Source: Xanthobacter dioxanivorans (GTDB taxonomy: Bacteria > Pseudomonadota > Alphaproteobacteria > Rhizobiales > Xanthobacteraceae). Taken from it: a stretch of DNA of 64,000 bases. Numbering within the stretch: the first letter of the stretch is position 1; each line of letters opens with the position of its first letter. The stretch spans positions 2,035,001-2,099,000 of the forward strand of contig NZ_CP063362.1 of the NCBI RefSeq assembly GCF_016807805.1, in the 5' to 3' direction. Positions 8,505 through 17,658 of this stretch are shown here, piece by piece. The translations under genes and the position numbers were made by a program. The notes beneath the pieces are model-generated. The model saw only the letters and a program-made list of their open reading frames with translations, ran no database searches and was not told the origin of the DNA.

Positions 8505-9479
8505 ATGATCCTCGCCAACGTTGCCGCCGAAGGAAGTCTCCGGGTTGTTCCCGTAACGGAAGGGCACATCCCGGCGGAAACCGTGTGGCTCGATCTCGTC
8601 TCGCCCACCGAGGCGGACGACGCCCTCACGGAAGCTTTCGCGGGTATCTCGGTCCCGACCCGGGAGGAGATGGGCGAGATCGAGCAGTCGAGCCGCCTCT
8701 ACATGGAAGGCGGCGCGCGCTATATGACCGCCTCCGTCCTCTGCGGCGCCGATACCGAGACGCCGGTCATGCTGGCGGTCACCTTCATCCTCTCGGGCGG
8801 ACGGCTCATCACCGTCCGCTACGGCGAGCCCAAGGCCTTCCCCACGGTCGCCGGACGGCTCGGCAAGGCCTGCCCCGCCGGCATCACCGGGGAGGCGCTG
8901 CTGATCGAGCTCCTGGAAGCGATCGTGGACCGCGCCGCCGACGTGCTGGAGCAGATCGGCTCGGACGTGGAGCGCATTTCAAAGCGCATCTTCGACCGCT
9001 CGCAGGGCCGCGAGAACTCCAATCAGCGCTACCGCGCCATCCTCTCCCACATCGGCCGCAAGGAAGGCCTCGTCTCCTATGCGCGCGAGAGCCTCGCCTC
9101 GCTCCAGCGCCTGCTGTCCTTCCTCGGCACCGAGACCGACGGGGCGACGGTGACCAAGGATGCGAAGGCTTCGGTCAAGTCCATGAGCCGCGACGTGGCG
9201 GGCCTGTCCGACTACGCCAACTTCCTCGGCGACAAGCTGCAGTTCCTGCTGGACGCCACCATCGGCATGGTGGGCCTCGAGCAGAACAACATCATCAAGA
9301 TCTTCGCGGTGCTCTCGGTGGTGCTCATGCCGCCGACGCTGATCGCCTCCATCTACGGCATGAACTTCCAGCACATGCCGGAGCTTGACTGGACCTACGC
9401 CTATCCGGCGGCGCTGGTGGGCATGGTGATCTCGGGCATCCTGCCCTACCTCTTCTTCAAGTGGCGGCGCTGGCTGTAG
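8505..9479 (+). CDS. corA: CorA-family divalent metal ion transporter
   Basis: This 324-residue protein has a long N-terminal alpha/beta cytoplasmic domain and the long stalk helix. Two C-terminal transmembrane helices (about 265-287 and 298-318) are separated by the signature YGMNFQHMPELDW, whose GMN forms the pore mouth. The protein ends with the basic FKWRRWL. The family forms a homopentameric Mg2+ (also Co2+/Ni2+/Zn2+) channel in the inner membrane. Confidence 0.93.
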   Translation: MILANVAAEGSLRVVPVTEGHIPAETVWLDLVSPTEADDALTEAFAGISVPTREEMGEIEQSSRLYMEGGARYMTASVLCGADTETPVMLAVTFILSGGRLITVRYGEPKAFPTVAGRLGKACPAGITGEALLIELLEAIVDRAADVLEQIGSDVERISKRIFDRSQGRENSNQRYRAILSHIGRKEGLVSYARESLASLQRLLSFLGTETDGATVTKDAKASVKSMSRDVAGLSDYANFLGDKLQFLLDATIGMVGLEQNNIIKIFAVLSVVLMPPTLIASIYGMNFQHMPELDWTYAYPAALVGMVISGILPYLFFKWRRWL

Positions 9480-9515
9480 GGGCCGGCCCGCCAGCGCGGG
9501 GCCGGGCGGACCCGC

Positions 9516-10264
9516 TCACACGTGCTGGCCGCCGTTGATGTGGATCTCCGCGCCGTTGAGGTAGGACGAGGCCTCGGTGCACAGCACGTAGACGATCTTC
9601 GCCACCTCGTCGGGCGTGCCGAGGCGCTGCATGGGGATCTGCGCCACGATTTTGTCCGTCCCCGGCGAGAGGATGGCGGTGTCGATCTCTCCCGGCGCGA
9701 TGGAATTGACGCGGATGCCGCGCCGGCCGAAATCCGACGCCATCTCCCGCGTCAGCGCCGCCAGCGCGGCTTTCGAGGTGGCATAGGCCGCCCCCGCGAA
9801 CGGATGCACCCGCGAGCCGGCGATGGAGGTGACGTTCACCACCGAGCCCTGCGCCTTCTCCAGCTCCGCCGACAGCCCCCGCGCCAGCATGATGGGCGCG
9901 AAGAAGTTCACCTGGAACACATCCACCCAGGTCTCCAGGTCGGTGTCGAGGGTGCCGAGCCGCGCGCCGCCCTCGCCCTTGGGGGAAATGGCGGCGTTGT
10001 TGACCAGGGCATGCAGCTTGCCGTCCGGCAGGCGGTCCTTGACCTCGTCGATGGCGGCCTTGGTGCTGGCCGGGCTCGACAGGTCCACCTGGATGTGGTC
10101 CTCGGGCCCCGCCCCCAGGGGCACTGCTCGGGGAAGGCGTGGCGCGAGCAGGAGATGACACGCCACCCTGCGGCGGAGAAGCGCTTCACGGTGGCATGCC
10201 CGATGCCCCGCGAGGCCCCGGTGAGGAGCATGATGCGCGGCGGCTGGTCGGGTGCGGTGGTCAT
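9516..10264 (-). pseudogene. Short-chain dehydrogenase/reductase, frameshifted
   Basis: The N-terminal part is in one frame (ATG at 10264; MLLTGASRGIG, the NAD(P)-binding glycine motif). The rest is in another frame ending at 9516 (ALVNNAAISP, the catalytic Ser region VVNVTSIAGS, catalytic YATSKAAL, GIRVNSIAPGEIDT). The frames join at the C-run 10112-10116 (five G on the coding strand). Adding one G restores ...CPWG-AGPEDHIQVDL and a normal ~250-residue SDR. The cause is either a genuine one-base deletion or a homopolymer sequencing error. The gene is 60 bp downstream of pdxH and probably cotranscribed with it. Confidence 0.85.
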
Positions 10265-10324
10265 GGCTTCGCTTTCAGGACGCCCGTGCACGGAACGCGC
10301 CGCGGGCAGGGCTTCTCGGGCGGA

Positions 10325-10966
10325 TCAGGGAAAGAGTCGCGTCTTGCTCCAGGGCGTTCCTTCCCCCTCGCGCCGGAAGACCACGCGGTCGTGCAGGCGG
10401 AAGGGGCGGTCGTGCCAGAATTCGACGGCCACGGGCAGAATGCGGAAGCCGGTCCAATGGGACGGCCGCGGGACGCTGCCGATGGCGTATTTCGCCGTCG
10501 CCACCGCCACCGCGGCCTCCAGCGCGAACCGCCCTTCGAGCGGCTGCGACTGGGTGCTCGCCCAGGCGCCGATCTGCGACAGGCGCGGGCGGGTGGCGAA
10601 ATAGGCGTCGGCCTCCGCATCGCTCACCTGTTCCACCGGGCCGCGCACCCGCACCTGCCGGCGCAGCGACTTCCAGTGGAAGACGAGGGCGGCCTTGGGG
10701 GTGGCGGCGAGCTCGCGGCCCTTGGCACTGCCGGTGTTGGTGAAGAAGACGAAGCCGCGTTCGTCGAGCCCCTTCAGCAGCACCATGCGCGCGTCCGGCA
10801 GGCCGTCGGGATCGACGGTGGCGAGGGTCATGGCGTTGGGATCGTTCGGCTCGCTCTTCTCGGCCTCGGCGAGCCAGTCGGCGAACAGGCGAAAAGGTTC
10901 GCCGGCTTGCGTGAAATCACCGGATGTTAAGGGGTTCTGGGCTTCCATGGTCGTGCTCGTGGTCAT
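10325..10966 (-). CDS. pdxH: Pyridoxamine 5'-phosphate oxidase
   Basis: This 213-residue FMN enzyme oxidises pyridoxine/pyridoxamine phosphate to pyridoxal phosphate. Family signatures are [57 protein letters not shown] and WASTQSQPL, ending with the characteristic [12 protein letters not shown] and W-KTRLFP. The frame is open to 11146, but the ATG at 10966 gives the normal length. It sits back-to-back with a lipoprotein gene and upstream of a broken SDR gene. Confidence 0.95.
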   Translation of the reverse strand: MTTSTTMEAQNPLTSGDFTQAGEPFRLFADWLAEAEKSEPNDPNAMTLATVDPDGLPDARMVLLKGLDERGFVFFTNTGSAKGRELAATPKAALVFHWKSLRRQVRVRGPVEQVSDAEADAYFATRPRLSQIGAWASTQSQPLEGRFALEAAVAVATAKYAIGSVPRPSHWTGFRILPVAVEFWHDRPFRLHDRVVFRREGEGTPWSKTRLFP

Positions 10967-11045
10967 GTGGGAGCCCCTCGTGTCTCGCCGTTCGCGCGCT
11001 GCCTCTGCGGGCCGCTGCATCTCCTTATATAGAAGTCTCACCCGC

Positions 11046-11477
11046 GTGCGCGAAGGCCTCGGCCTCTTCCCGGCCGCATGGCTTGTGGTCGCGGCCCTCG
11101 GCGGCTGCTCGACGGTGGGGGCCATGGACGAGGAAACGCTGGTCACCGGCTCCGTCCGGCCGACCCCTGCCGCCTACCACGTGCCGGAGGGCGCGGCCCC
11201 CTCCGGGGTCTCCGCCGGGGACTGGGCGCAGGCGAAGATCGCCCTTGACCAGGCCCTCGCCGCGCGCAGCAAGGACGCCTCCATCCCCTGGGAGAACCGC
11301 GACAGCGGGGCGCGCGGCACCGCCACCCCCATCGGCACGGCGCGCGGCTCGGGATGCCGCGACTTCATGATCTCGCTGGTGGACGGCAAGGCCGCGGACC
11401 GCTGGATCCAGGGCGAGGCCTGCAAGGGCCGCTCGGGCACCGTTTTGTCCCAGGTGCGGGTGCTCGGCCGGGTTTGA
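11046..11477 (+). CDS. RT0821/17-kDa surface antigen family lipoprotein
   Basis: This protein of about 143 residues starts at a GTG. A hydrophobic segment ([15 protein letters not shown]) with lipobox ALGGC indicates an outer-membrane lipoprotein. The C-terminal half matches the RT0821/17-kDa surface-antigen family: [17 protein letters not shown], then [14 protein letters not shown] and a second conserved cysteine in QGEACKG. The start is uncertain; the frame is also open further upstream, overlapping the pdxH start. The function is unknown, and the family is typical of alphaproteobacterial envelopes. Confidence 0.75.
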   Translation: MREGLGLFPAAWLVVAALGGCSTVGAMDEETLVTGSVRPTPAAYHVPEGAAPSGVSAGDWAQAKIALDQALAARSKDASIPWENRDSGARGTATPIGTARGSGCRDFMISLVDGKAADRWIQGEACKGRSGTVLSQVRVLGRV

Positions 11478-11606
11478 GGACGAAAACCGCCCCTCCGGAA
11501 CGAAAAGCCGTCGCCTGCGGCAGCTGCGCTGTTGCATTTTTGTCGGCGCGAACCACATTTCCGATGCGGCCGGCCGCCTGAGCGCCGGCCGGCGAGGTGA
11601 GATTTC

Positions 11607-12563
11607 ATGCGTGATCCTTACGACGTCCTCGGGGTCTCGAAGACCGCCGACGAGGCCGAGATCAAGCGCGCCTATCGGCGGCTGGCGAAAAAGCTGCATC
11701 CCGATGCCAACGCCTCCGATCCCAAGGCGCAGGACAAGTTCGCCGAACTGAATACCGCGCACGAGATCCTGGAGGACAAGGAGAAGCGTGGCCAGTACGA
11801 CCGCGGCGAGATCGACGCCGAGGGTAAGCCGCGCGCGCCGGACTTCTCCGGCTTCAGCGGCGGCGGGCCGCGGCGCGGGCCGGGCGGCTTCTCCGGCTTC
11901 GACGGCGACACGATCTTCGAGAGCTTCTCCTTCGGTCCCGAGGGCGTGCGCCGCGGCGGGCCGCGCGGTGGCGGCGGCTTCGAGGACGTGGGCGACCTGT
12001 TCGGCTTCGGCCGCCAGCGGCGATCGGCCGGGGGCGGCTTCGCCCCGACGCCCGGCGCCGACATGGAGATCACCCTTCCCGTCTCCTACGAGGAGGCGAC
12101 GGCGGGGGCCTCCAAGCGGGTCGGCCTGCCCAACGGCAAGCAGATCGACATCAAGATCGCCCCCGGCACCCGCGAGGGGCACCGCATGCGGCTGAAGGGC
12201 CAGGGCGAGGCGAGCCCCATGGGCGGACCGTCCGGCGATGCCTACGTCTCGGTGACATACGCGCCCCACGCGGTGTTCGAGCGGGACGGCGACGACCTGC
12301 GCCACAGCCTGGACGTGCCGCTGCCCGACGCGGTGCTGGGCGCCAAGGTGCGGGTGCCGACCCTGACCGGCGCGGTCGAGCTGGCGATTCCCGCCTGGAC
12401 CTCGGGGGGGCGCACCTTCCGCCTGCGCGGCAAGGGCCTGCCCACCGCCACGGGCGGACACGGTGATCTTCTGGTGAAGGCCAACATCGTGCTGCCCAAG
12501 GCGCAGGACGAGGAACTGGAAGCGCTGATGAAGAAGCTGCGCGAGGCCGCCGCCCAGGACTGA
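11607..12563 (+). CDS. DnaJ/CbpA-type co-chaperone without zinc finger
   Basis: This 318-residue protein has an N-terminal J domain (residues 1-66) containing the Hsp70-activating HPD at 31-33. A Gly/Phe-rich linker (about 70-140; repeats of GGGPRRG and GFSGF) follows, then the DnaJ C-terminal substrate-binding domain (EITLPVSYEEATAGA, LPNGKQIDIKIAPGT, RLKGQGE). The CXXCXGXG zinc-finger repeats of true DnaJ are absent, making it type II (CbpA/DjlA-like). GGCGAGGTGAG lies upstream of the ATG. Confidence 0.9.
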   Translation: MRDPYDVLGVSKTADEAEIKRAYRRLAKKLHPDANASDPKAQDKFAELNTAHEILEDKEKRGQYDRGEIDAEGKPRAPDFSGFSGGGPRRGPGGFSGFDGDTIFESFSFGPEGVRRGGPRGGGGFEDVGDLFGFGRQRRSAGGGFAPTPGADMEITLPVSYEEATAGASKRVGLPNGKQIDIKIAPGTREGHRMRLKGQGEASPMGGPSGDAYVSVTYAPHAVFERDGDDLRHSLDVPLPDAVLGAKVRVPTLTGAVELAIPAWTSGGRTFRLRGKGLPTATGGHGDLLVKANIVLPKAQDEELEALMKKLREAAAQD

Positions 12564-12600
12564 TCAGTATTCGGCGGGGTTCCTCCTAAGCGACCGTTAT

Positions 12601-12619
12601 GCCCGGCCTCGTGCCGGGC
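12601..12619 (+). terminator. Possible weak terminator hairpin
   Basis: A perfect GCCCGGC / GCCGGGC hairpin with a 5-base loop lies 38 bases after the DnaJ-type gene. No T-run follows, so termination would be weak or Rho-dependent. Confidence 0.35.
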
Positions 12620-12800
12620 CCTGACGGGTGCAGGCGGGCGCACCGCCTTGCCGGCCGGACCGCGCCGCCGCCGGCGGATCGGACCGGGTCTGTGGCGCCC
12701 GGCGTCGCCTTGGGCAGCGGCGGCGCCGGACTGCCGGCTTTTCAGGCAGGCGCCGGCGCTCTAAAGTCCGCGCCCCGAACTCCGGCCGGCGGGTTGACCC

Positions 12801-13253
12801 ATGTTTCTCGAGCTGCAGAACCTCTATTTCGAAGACCTGACCCTGGGTCGCACCGAACGCATGTCGAAGACCGTGTCGTCCTCCGACATCGTCGGCTTCG
12901 CCGAGCTCACCGGCGACCGCAATCCCATCCACCTGTCGCAGCACTTCGCGGCGAAGACGCCGTTCGGCGGCCGCATCGCCCACGGTCTGTACACCGCGAG
13001 CCTGATCTCCGCCGTGCTCGGCACCCGGCTGCCGGGGCCGGGCGCGGTCTACATCTCCCAGACCCTGAACTTCCGCGCGCCCGTGCGCATCGACGACACG
13101 GTGGAGGTGGAAGTGCGGGTGGTGGAGCTCATCCCCGAGCGATTCCGCGCGCGCCTCTCGTGCTTCTGCACGGTGAAGGGCGAGGTGGTGCTCGACGGGG
13201 AGGCGTGGGTGAAGGTGCCATCCTCGGGCGCGCGGAAGGTTGCATCCCCCTGA
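12801..13253 (+). CDS. MaoC-family (R)-specific enoyl-CoA hydratase
   Basis: This 150-residue protein has a single hot-dog fold. The hydratase-2 signature is FAELTGDRNPIHLS (catalytic Asp and His in D-x4-H), followed by FGGRIAHGLYTASLISAVLG. The family hydrates trans-2-enoyl-CoA to (R)-3-hydroxyacyl-CoA, often linking beta-oxidation to PHA synthesis. It ends 45 bp before the polyphosphate:AMP phosphotransferase gene, on the same strand. Confidence 0.9.
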   Translation: MFLELQNLYFEDLTLGRTERMSKTVSSSDIVGFAELTGDRNPIHLSQHFAAKTPFGGRIAHGLYTASLISAVLGTRLPGPGAVYISQTLNFRAPVRIDDTVEVEVRVVELIPERFRARLSCFCTVKGEVVLDGEAWVKVPSSGARKVASP

Positions 13254-13298
13254 GGGGGCGTCCACCTTCCCCGTGCTGCCCGCCGATGAGGGGATGAC

Positions 13299-14786
13299 AT
13301 GTTCGAGTCCGTGAAATTCGAGCACCACCTGGACAAGGCGGACTTCAAGGCGCTTGAGCCCAGCCTGCGCGAGGACCTGCTCAATGCCCAGTTCCAGCTG
13401 ATCGACCAGAAGCGGCGCAGCCTGCTCGTGCTGATCCATGGGCCGGACGGGTCCGGCAAGGGCGGCGTGCTGAACCGTCTCTACGGTTGGCTCGACGTGC
13501 GCAAGGTGCAGACGCTCACCTTCGACATGCCGTGCGCGGAGGAAGACCGCCCGCCCATGTGGAAATACTGGCGCGAGCTGCCGCCTTTCGGCCAGATCGG
13601 CGTCATGCTCGGCTCCTGGTACCACGCCCCCCTGTGCAGGCGGGCGCTGGGCGAGATGGGGCGGGCCGACTTCATCTCCGCGCTTCAGGAGATCCAGCGC
13701 TTCGAGGCCATGCTCCACTCCGAGGGCGTGAGCCTGCTGAAGATCTGGCTCTATCTCGACGACGAGGAGGCCCGCCGCCGCCTGAAGGCGCTGACCAAGG
13801 GGGCCTGGCAGCGCCCCGTGGTGCGCGAATGGGCCGAACTGGGTGGAGCCGGGGCGCGCAAGCGGCTCTACGAGGCATCCGAGGAGGCGGCCCGCGCCAC
13901 CTCCACCGAGATCGCCCCGTGGCACGTGGTGCCTGCGGCCGACGTGGACTATCGCGACGCCATGGCGGGCAGCCTGCTGCTGGAGACGCTGCGCGCGATC
14001 GCCGCCGAGCCGGAGCCGGCCCCGCAGCCGCTGCCGCCCAACCCGACCCGGGTGCCGGGCGCCCTTCCACCCTTCTCCATCCTGTCCACCCTCGATCTGT
14101 CGCAGAGCCTGACGCCGGCGGAGTATGAGGCGCAGCTCGCCCGGGAGCAGAATCGCATCACCCGCCTGACCAATTCCCCCGCCTTCGGCCGCGCCGGCCT
14201 GGTGGTCGCGTTCGAGGGGTCGGACGCCGCGGGCAAGAGCTCCACCATCATGCGCCTGCGCCGGGCCCTGGATCCGCAGCGCTTCCGCGTGCATCCCATC
14301 GCCGCCCCCACCGACGAGGAGCGGGCGCGGCCCTATCTGTGGCGGTTCTGGCGACATATTCCCCAGCACGGGCGCACGGTGATCTTCGACCGCTCCTGGT
14401 ACGGCCGGGTGCTGGTGGAGCGGGTGGAGGGGCTGTGCGGGCCCGACGACTGGGGCCGCGCCTATGGCGAGATCAACGATTTCGAGGACCAGGTCTCGCA
14501 GGCCGGCTATGTGGTGGTGAAGTTCTGGCTCGCCATCAGCGAGGCGGAGCAGGCCCGGCGCTTCGAGGAACGCGAGTCCATCGCCTACAAGCGCTTCAAG
14601 CTGACCCCGGAGGACTGGCGCAACCGCGGGAAGTGGCCGCTCTACGACGCGGCGGTGACGGAGATGGTGGACCGCACCTCCACCCGCACCGCGCCGTGGG
14701 TCCTGGTGGAGGCGGAGGACAAGCATTTCGCGCGGGTCAAGGTGCTGAGGACCATCGCCGACCGGCTGGAAGCCGCCCTGGGATAG
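13299..14786 (+). CDS. pap: Polyphosphate:AMP phosphotransferase (two PPK2 domains)
   Basis: This 495-residue protein has two tandem PPK2 domains. The N-terminal copy has a Walker A-like GPDGSGKGG near residue 48 and a lid region RRALGEMGR. The C-terminal copy has EGSDAAGKSS near 306, then FDRSWYGRVLVERVEG and ESIAYKRFKLTPEDWRNR. In this family (PPK2 class II, two domains) the C-terminal domain is usually the catalytic one, and the N-terminal copy is divergent. The enzyme transfers phosphate from polyphosphate to AMP, giving ADP. Length is normal. Confidence 0.93.
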   Translation: MFESVKFEHHLDKADFKALEPSLREDLLNAQFQLIDQKRRSLLVLIHGPDGSGKGGVLNRLYGWLDVRKVQTLTFDMPCAEEDRPPMWKYWRELPPFGQIGVMLGSWYHAPLCRRALGEMGRADFISALQEIQRFEAMLHSEGVSLLKIWLYLDDEEARRRLKALTKGAWQRPVVREWAELGGAGARKRLYEASEEAARATSTEIAPWHVVPAADVDYRDAMAGSLLLETLRAIAAEPEPAPQPLPPNPTRVPGALPPFSILSTLDLSQSLTPAEYEAQLAREQNRITRLTNSPAFGRAGLVVAFEGSDAAGKSSTIMRLRRALDPQRFRVHPIAAPTDEERARPYLWRFWRHIPQHGRTVIFDRSWYGRVLVERVEGLCGPDDWGRAYGEINDFEDQVSQAGYVVVKFWLAISEAEQARRFEERESIAYKRFKLTPEDWRNRGKWPLYDAAVTEMVDRTSTRTAPWVLVEAEDKHFARVKVLRTIADRLEAALG

Positions 14787-14855
14787 GGGGAGCGGGGCGA
14801 GGCGGGACGGCTTGCCACCGGACCTTATGCGACGAGGACGGCCGCGCCGAGCCGT

Positions 14856-15914
14856 TCACGCGGGTGACCTGTCGCCCCGGTGATCGCCCGCCGCGCGGAT
14901 CTCCCCTCCCGCCGGGACTGAGCGGCCGGGGGCCTGCCAGACCTCGCCGGGATGGAGCGGCAGGAACCGGTCCGGCGCGATGCCGGCCGCGGCGAGCGCG
15001 CCGGCAAGGGCGTGCTTCGGGGCGTCCTGCGCTTCGTCGGTGAGGCGGAAGGTGCCCCAGTGGATGCCGAGCGCCTGCGCGGCGCCGGTATCCTCGAGGA
15101 TCTGCACTGCCTCCTGCGGATTGGCGTGCTGCGCCGCCATGAACCAGCGCGGCTCGTAGGCGCCGATGGGCAGGATGGCGAGGCGCGGCGCGCCGTGGCT
15201 GCGCCGCAGGGCGCGGAAGATCTCGCCCGATCCGTAGCCGGTATCCCCCGCGAAGTAGATGGCGCCCTCCGGCGTCTCCAGCACGAAGCCGCCCCATAAG
15301 GCGCGCCGCCGGTCCTTCAGCGTACGCGCCGACCAGTGGTAGGCCGGGTGGATCACGGCGGACACGTCCTGCGACAAGGCGAAGCGCGCGCCCCAGTCGC
15401 CGGTGTCGATGGCCTGTCGCGGCAGCGCGCGGGCGAGGGGCATGTCGTTGCCGATGGGGGCGAGGATGCGCGGGCGATGTTCCCGCCACAGGCGCCGCAG
15501 GCTGGCGAGGTCCAGATGGTCGTAATGGCTGTGCGAGACCAGCACCCAGTGGATCTTCGGCAGCGCCGCGAAGGGAATGCCCGGTGCGGTGAAGCGCTTC
15601 GGCCCGAGGAAGGGCAGGGGCCCCGCGCGCTGCGACCAGACCGGATCGGTGAGGATGTTGAGCCCGGCGACCTGGATCAGCAGGGTGGCGTGGCCGACCA
15701 TGCTCACCCGAAGGCCGGAGGTGACGGCGGACGGCGGCGCATCGACCGCCAACGGCAGCGTCGGCACGGCGGGCCAGGCGCCGCGCTCCCGGCGCTCGCG
15801 GCGCCAGCGCAGCAGGTCGCCTAGCGACCTGTCGGTGGGAGGATGGTCCGGATTGAAGAAGCGCTCCCCGTCGAAATGGTCCGAGGGCGCGCCGTGATGA
15901 TAGGGGCGGGACAT
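14856..15914 (-). CDS. MBL-fold metallo-hydrolase, UlaG/NAPE-PLD type
   Basis: This 352-residue protein contains the metal-binding motif SHSHYDHLD, the downstream ligand FAGDTGYG and a C-terminal GIHWGTFRLTDEA. This ligand pattern is typical of the lactonase/N-acylphosphatidylethanolamine phospholipase D-like subgroup. The N-terminal YHHGAPSDHFDGERFFN is also characteristic of that subgroup. The substrate is unknown. A palindromic element lies directly upstream of its start. Confidence 0.88.
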   Translation of the reverse strand: MSRPYHHGAPSDHFDGERFFNPDHPPTDRSLGDLLRWRRERRERGAWPAVPTLPLAVDAPPSAVTSGLRVSMVGHATLLIQVAGLNILTDPVWSQRAGPLPFLGPKRFTAPGIPFAALPKIHWVLVSHSHYDHLDLASLRRLWREHRPRILAPIGNDMPLARALPRQAIDTGDWGARFALSQDVSAVIHPAYHWSARTLKDRRRALWGGFVLETPEGAIYFAGDTGYGSGEIFRALRRSHGAPRLAILPIGAYEPRWFMAAQHANPQEAVQILEDTGAAQALGIHWGTFRLTDEAQDAPKHALAGALAAAGIAPDRFLPLHPGEVWQAPGRSVPAGGEIRAAGDHRGDRSPA

Positions 15915-15922
15915 GGCGCCAA

Positions 15923-15962
15923 TCTAGAGCGCGATCCGAGCAAATGGCATCCATTTGCTCGG
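15923..15962. repeat. Palindromic intergenic element, copy B
   Basis: CTAGAGCGCGAT is followed by a perfect 12-bp inverted repeat: CCGAGCAAATGG (15936-15947), a CAT loop, then CCATTTGCTCGG (15951-15962). It has the same architecture as 48535-48574, with two paired base changes that keep the stem perfect. It lies just upstream of the MBL-fold gene start. Confidence 0.8.
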
Positions 15963-16062
15963 GAAAAGACCCTCTCCCCCCAGGCCGCCGCGCGCATCGG
16001 CAAACGCTCGCGCAGGAGCACGGGGAGATGCCGTGCGTGCGGGACGCCGTGCTTGCGGAAAG

Positions 16063-16137
16063 TGGCTGGGGCGCCTGGATTCGAACCAGGGGATGGGGGA
16101 ATCAAAATCCCCTGCCTTACCACTTGGCTACGCCCCA
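16063..16137 (-). tRNA. tRNA-Gln (TTG)
   Basis: The minus-strand sequence folds as a cloverleaf. The acceptor is TGGGGCG/CGCCCCA, the anticodon loop TTTTGAT (16101-16107) carries anticodon TTG, and the T arm contains GGTTCGAATCC. Discriminator G is followed by an encoded CCA (16063-16065). Confidence 0.96.
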
Positions 16138-16180
16138 ACGCGGCGGCGGACCATATAGGCGAGCACGCCGCCTGTCCACG

Positions 16181-16258
16181 CATCCGCGCGGCGGATGCGT
16201 GGCCTGTTTGAGCATCCGCGCGGCGGGTGCGCGGCCTGCTTGAGCATCCGTGCGGCCG
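16181..16258. repeat. Tandem repeat, 32-bp period
   Basis: There are two full copies and one partial copy of a 32-base unit. Each starts CATCCGCGCGGCGG (16181, 16213) or CATCCGTGCGGCCG (16245) and ends in GGCCTG(T/C)TTGAG. It lies between tRNA-Gln and the next gene. No coding sense is evident. Confidence 0.8.
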
Positions 16259-16485
16259 CCCGGTTGCGACGGGGCCCTTGCGCCGGCGTTTTCCCTGCGC
16301 GTCGCCCGCCGACGCGTGGGGTGGGATCTCGGACATCGTGCCCGGGTCCGCCGATGGCGGGGCGCCGGGCGTCGCGTTCGACGCCGCTTTTCGGCCCCGC
16401 TCGCGTGCTTTTTTCCGACCGGGTCCCTAAGATGGAACCTGCACGCGCCGCGCCGTTCCGCGCAGCTCTCCCGGAGATCAGCGCA

Positions 16486-16851
16486 ATGAAATTGCGCACC
16501 GTCTGCTTCTGCCTCGCCCTCGCGGCGACCCTGCCTGCCGGGGCTCCCGCTTTCGCTCAGGCCACCACCCCCTCCAGCACCACGCCCGCGGTCCCGCCGG
16601 CGGCTAAGCCCGCCACGGCGCCGGCCAAGCCGGCCGGCGATGCCGCCAAGGGCACCACGGCGGGCACCACGGCAACCCCAGCTCCGGCCAAGCCGGCCCA
16701 GTCGCCCGCGCAGGCGGCCCTGCATCAGCGCCAGACGACGTGCGGGGCGGAATGGCGCACGGCGAAGGAGGCCGGCAAGATTCCCGCCGGCCAGACCTGG
16801 CCGAAATACTGGAGCGCGTGCAACACGCGCCTCAAGGCCCAGGGCAAGTAG
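16486..16851 (+). CDS. Small secreted Ala/Pro-rich protein with conserved C-terminus
   Basis: This 121-residue protein has a Sec signal peptide (residues 1-25, ending PAFAQ). A low-complexity Ala/Pro/Thr/Lys linker spans to about residue 75. A compact conserved end follows with two cysteines: QTTCGAEWRTAKEAG, then PAGQTWPKYWSACNTRLKA. I have seen this C-terminal pattern in other alphaproteobacterial periplasmic proteins of unknown function. The ATG at 16486 was chosen because GGAGA precedes it by about 9 bases and the signal peptide begins there. Confidence 0.75.
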   Translation: MKLRTVCFCLALAATLPAGAPAFAQATTPSSTTPAVPPAAKPATAPAKPAGDAAKGTTAGTTATPAPAKPAQSPAQAALHQRQTTCGAEWRTAKEAGKIPAGQTWPKYWSACNTRLKAQGK

Positions 16852-16875
16852 GGGCGGGATCGATCGCGCCGGCCG

Positions 16876-17658
16876 TCAGCTGCCGGAAAAGCGCGGCGCC
16901 CGCTTCTCGGCGAAGGCGCGCCGCCCCTCGCGATAGTCCGCGCTCGCATTGGCGAGCGCGGTGGCGCGCCGCGCGTCGGCCAGAAGCGCGGCCGCCCCCG
17001 TTTCGGCGGCGCGGATGGCGAGCTTGGCGGCCTTCAGCGTGAGCGGCGCGTTTTCGGAGATGCGCTGAAGGATGCGGTCGGCGGCGGCGTCCACTTCGGC
17101 GGGCGACGCGATCGCATCCACCGCGCCGAGCGCATGGGCGCGGGTCGCGGGCAGCCGGTCGGCGGTGAAGAAGAGCTGCCGGGACCCCTGGCTCCCGAAC
17201 ACGCGCAGGACGCGGCCCATGCCGCGCGGGTCGTAGCCGAGGCCGAGCCGGGCGGCCGGGATGGCGAAAAAGGCGTCGTCGGCGGCGATGCGCATGTCGC
17301 AGCTGGCCGCGAGCGCGGCGCCCGCCCCCACGCAGGCCCCACGCACCAGGGCGACGGTGGGAAAGGGCAGGCTTTCCAGCGCCGAGCAGGCGCCTTCCAC
17401 CAACTCGTCATAGCTCTGGGCGCCCGAGGCATCCGAGCGCGCGGTATCGAAATCGGAGATGTCGGCGCCGCCGGAGAAAGCAAGGTCACCCGCGCCGCGC
17501 AGCACCGCCACGTGGATGTCGGTGCGGCCGGCCGCCTCCTGCGCGAACGCGCTCAGCGCCCGCCACATTGCGCTTGAAATGGCGTTGCGCCGTTCGGGAT
17601 TCGTCAGGACCAGTCGGGCGATGCCGCCCTCGACGGTTATGGCGATGCTGCCGGCCAC
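16876..17658 (-). CDS. Enoyl-CoA hydratase/isomerase family protein
   Basis: This 260-residue crotonase-fold protein has LTNPERRNAIS and the oxyanion-hole segments FSGGADISDF and GACVGAGAALAASCDMRIA. The C-terminal AEKRAPRFSGS is typical. The usual second catalytic Glu position is occupied by SARLGLGYDPRG rather than the canonical PE-x-x-G, so the reaction (hydration, isomerisation or other) cannot be fixed. It is convergent with the preceding small secreted protein. Confidence 0.87.
   Translation of the reverse strand: MAGSIAITVEGGIARLVLTNPERRNAISSAMWRALSAFAQEAAGRTDIHVAVLRGAGDLAFSGGADISDFDTARSDASGAQSYDELVEGACSALESLPFPTVALVRGACVGAGAALAASCDMRIAADDAFFAIPAARLGLGYDPRGMGRVLRVFGSQGSRQLFFTADRLPATRAHALGAVDAIASPAEVDAAADRILQRISENAPLTLKAAKLAIRAAETGAAALLADARRATALANASADYREGRRAFAEKRAPRFSGS

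Noticed and set aside
12597..14726. Long open frame on the minus strand opposite the polyphosphate:AMP phosphotransferase
   Set aside because: It is Arg/Gly/Pro/His-rich with no recognisable domains and lies wholly opposite genes with clear families. It is a by-product of high GC.
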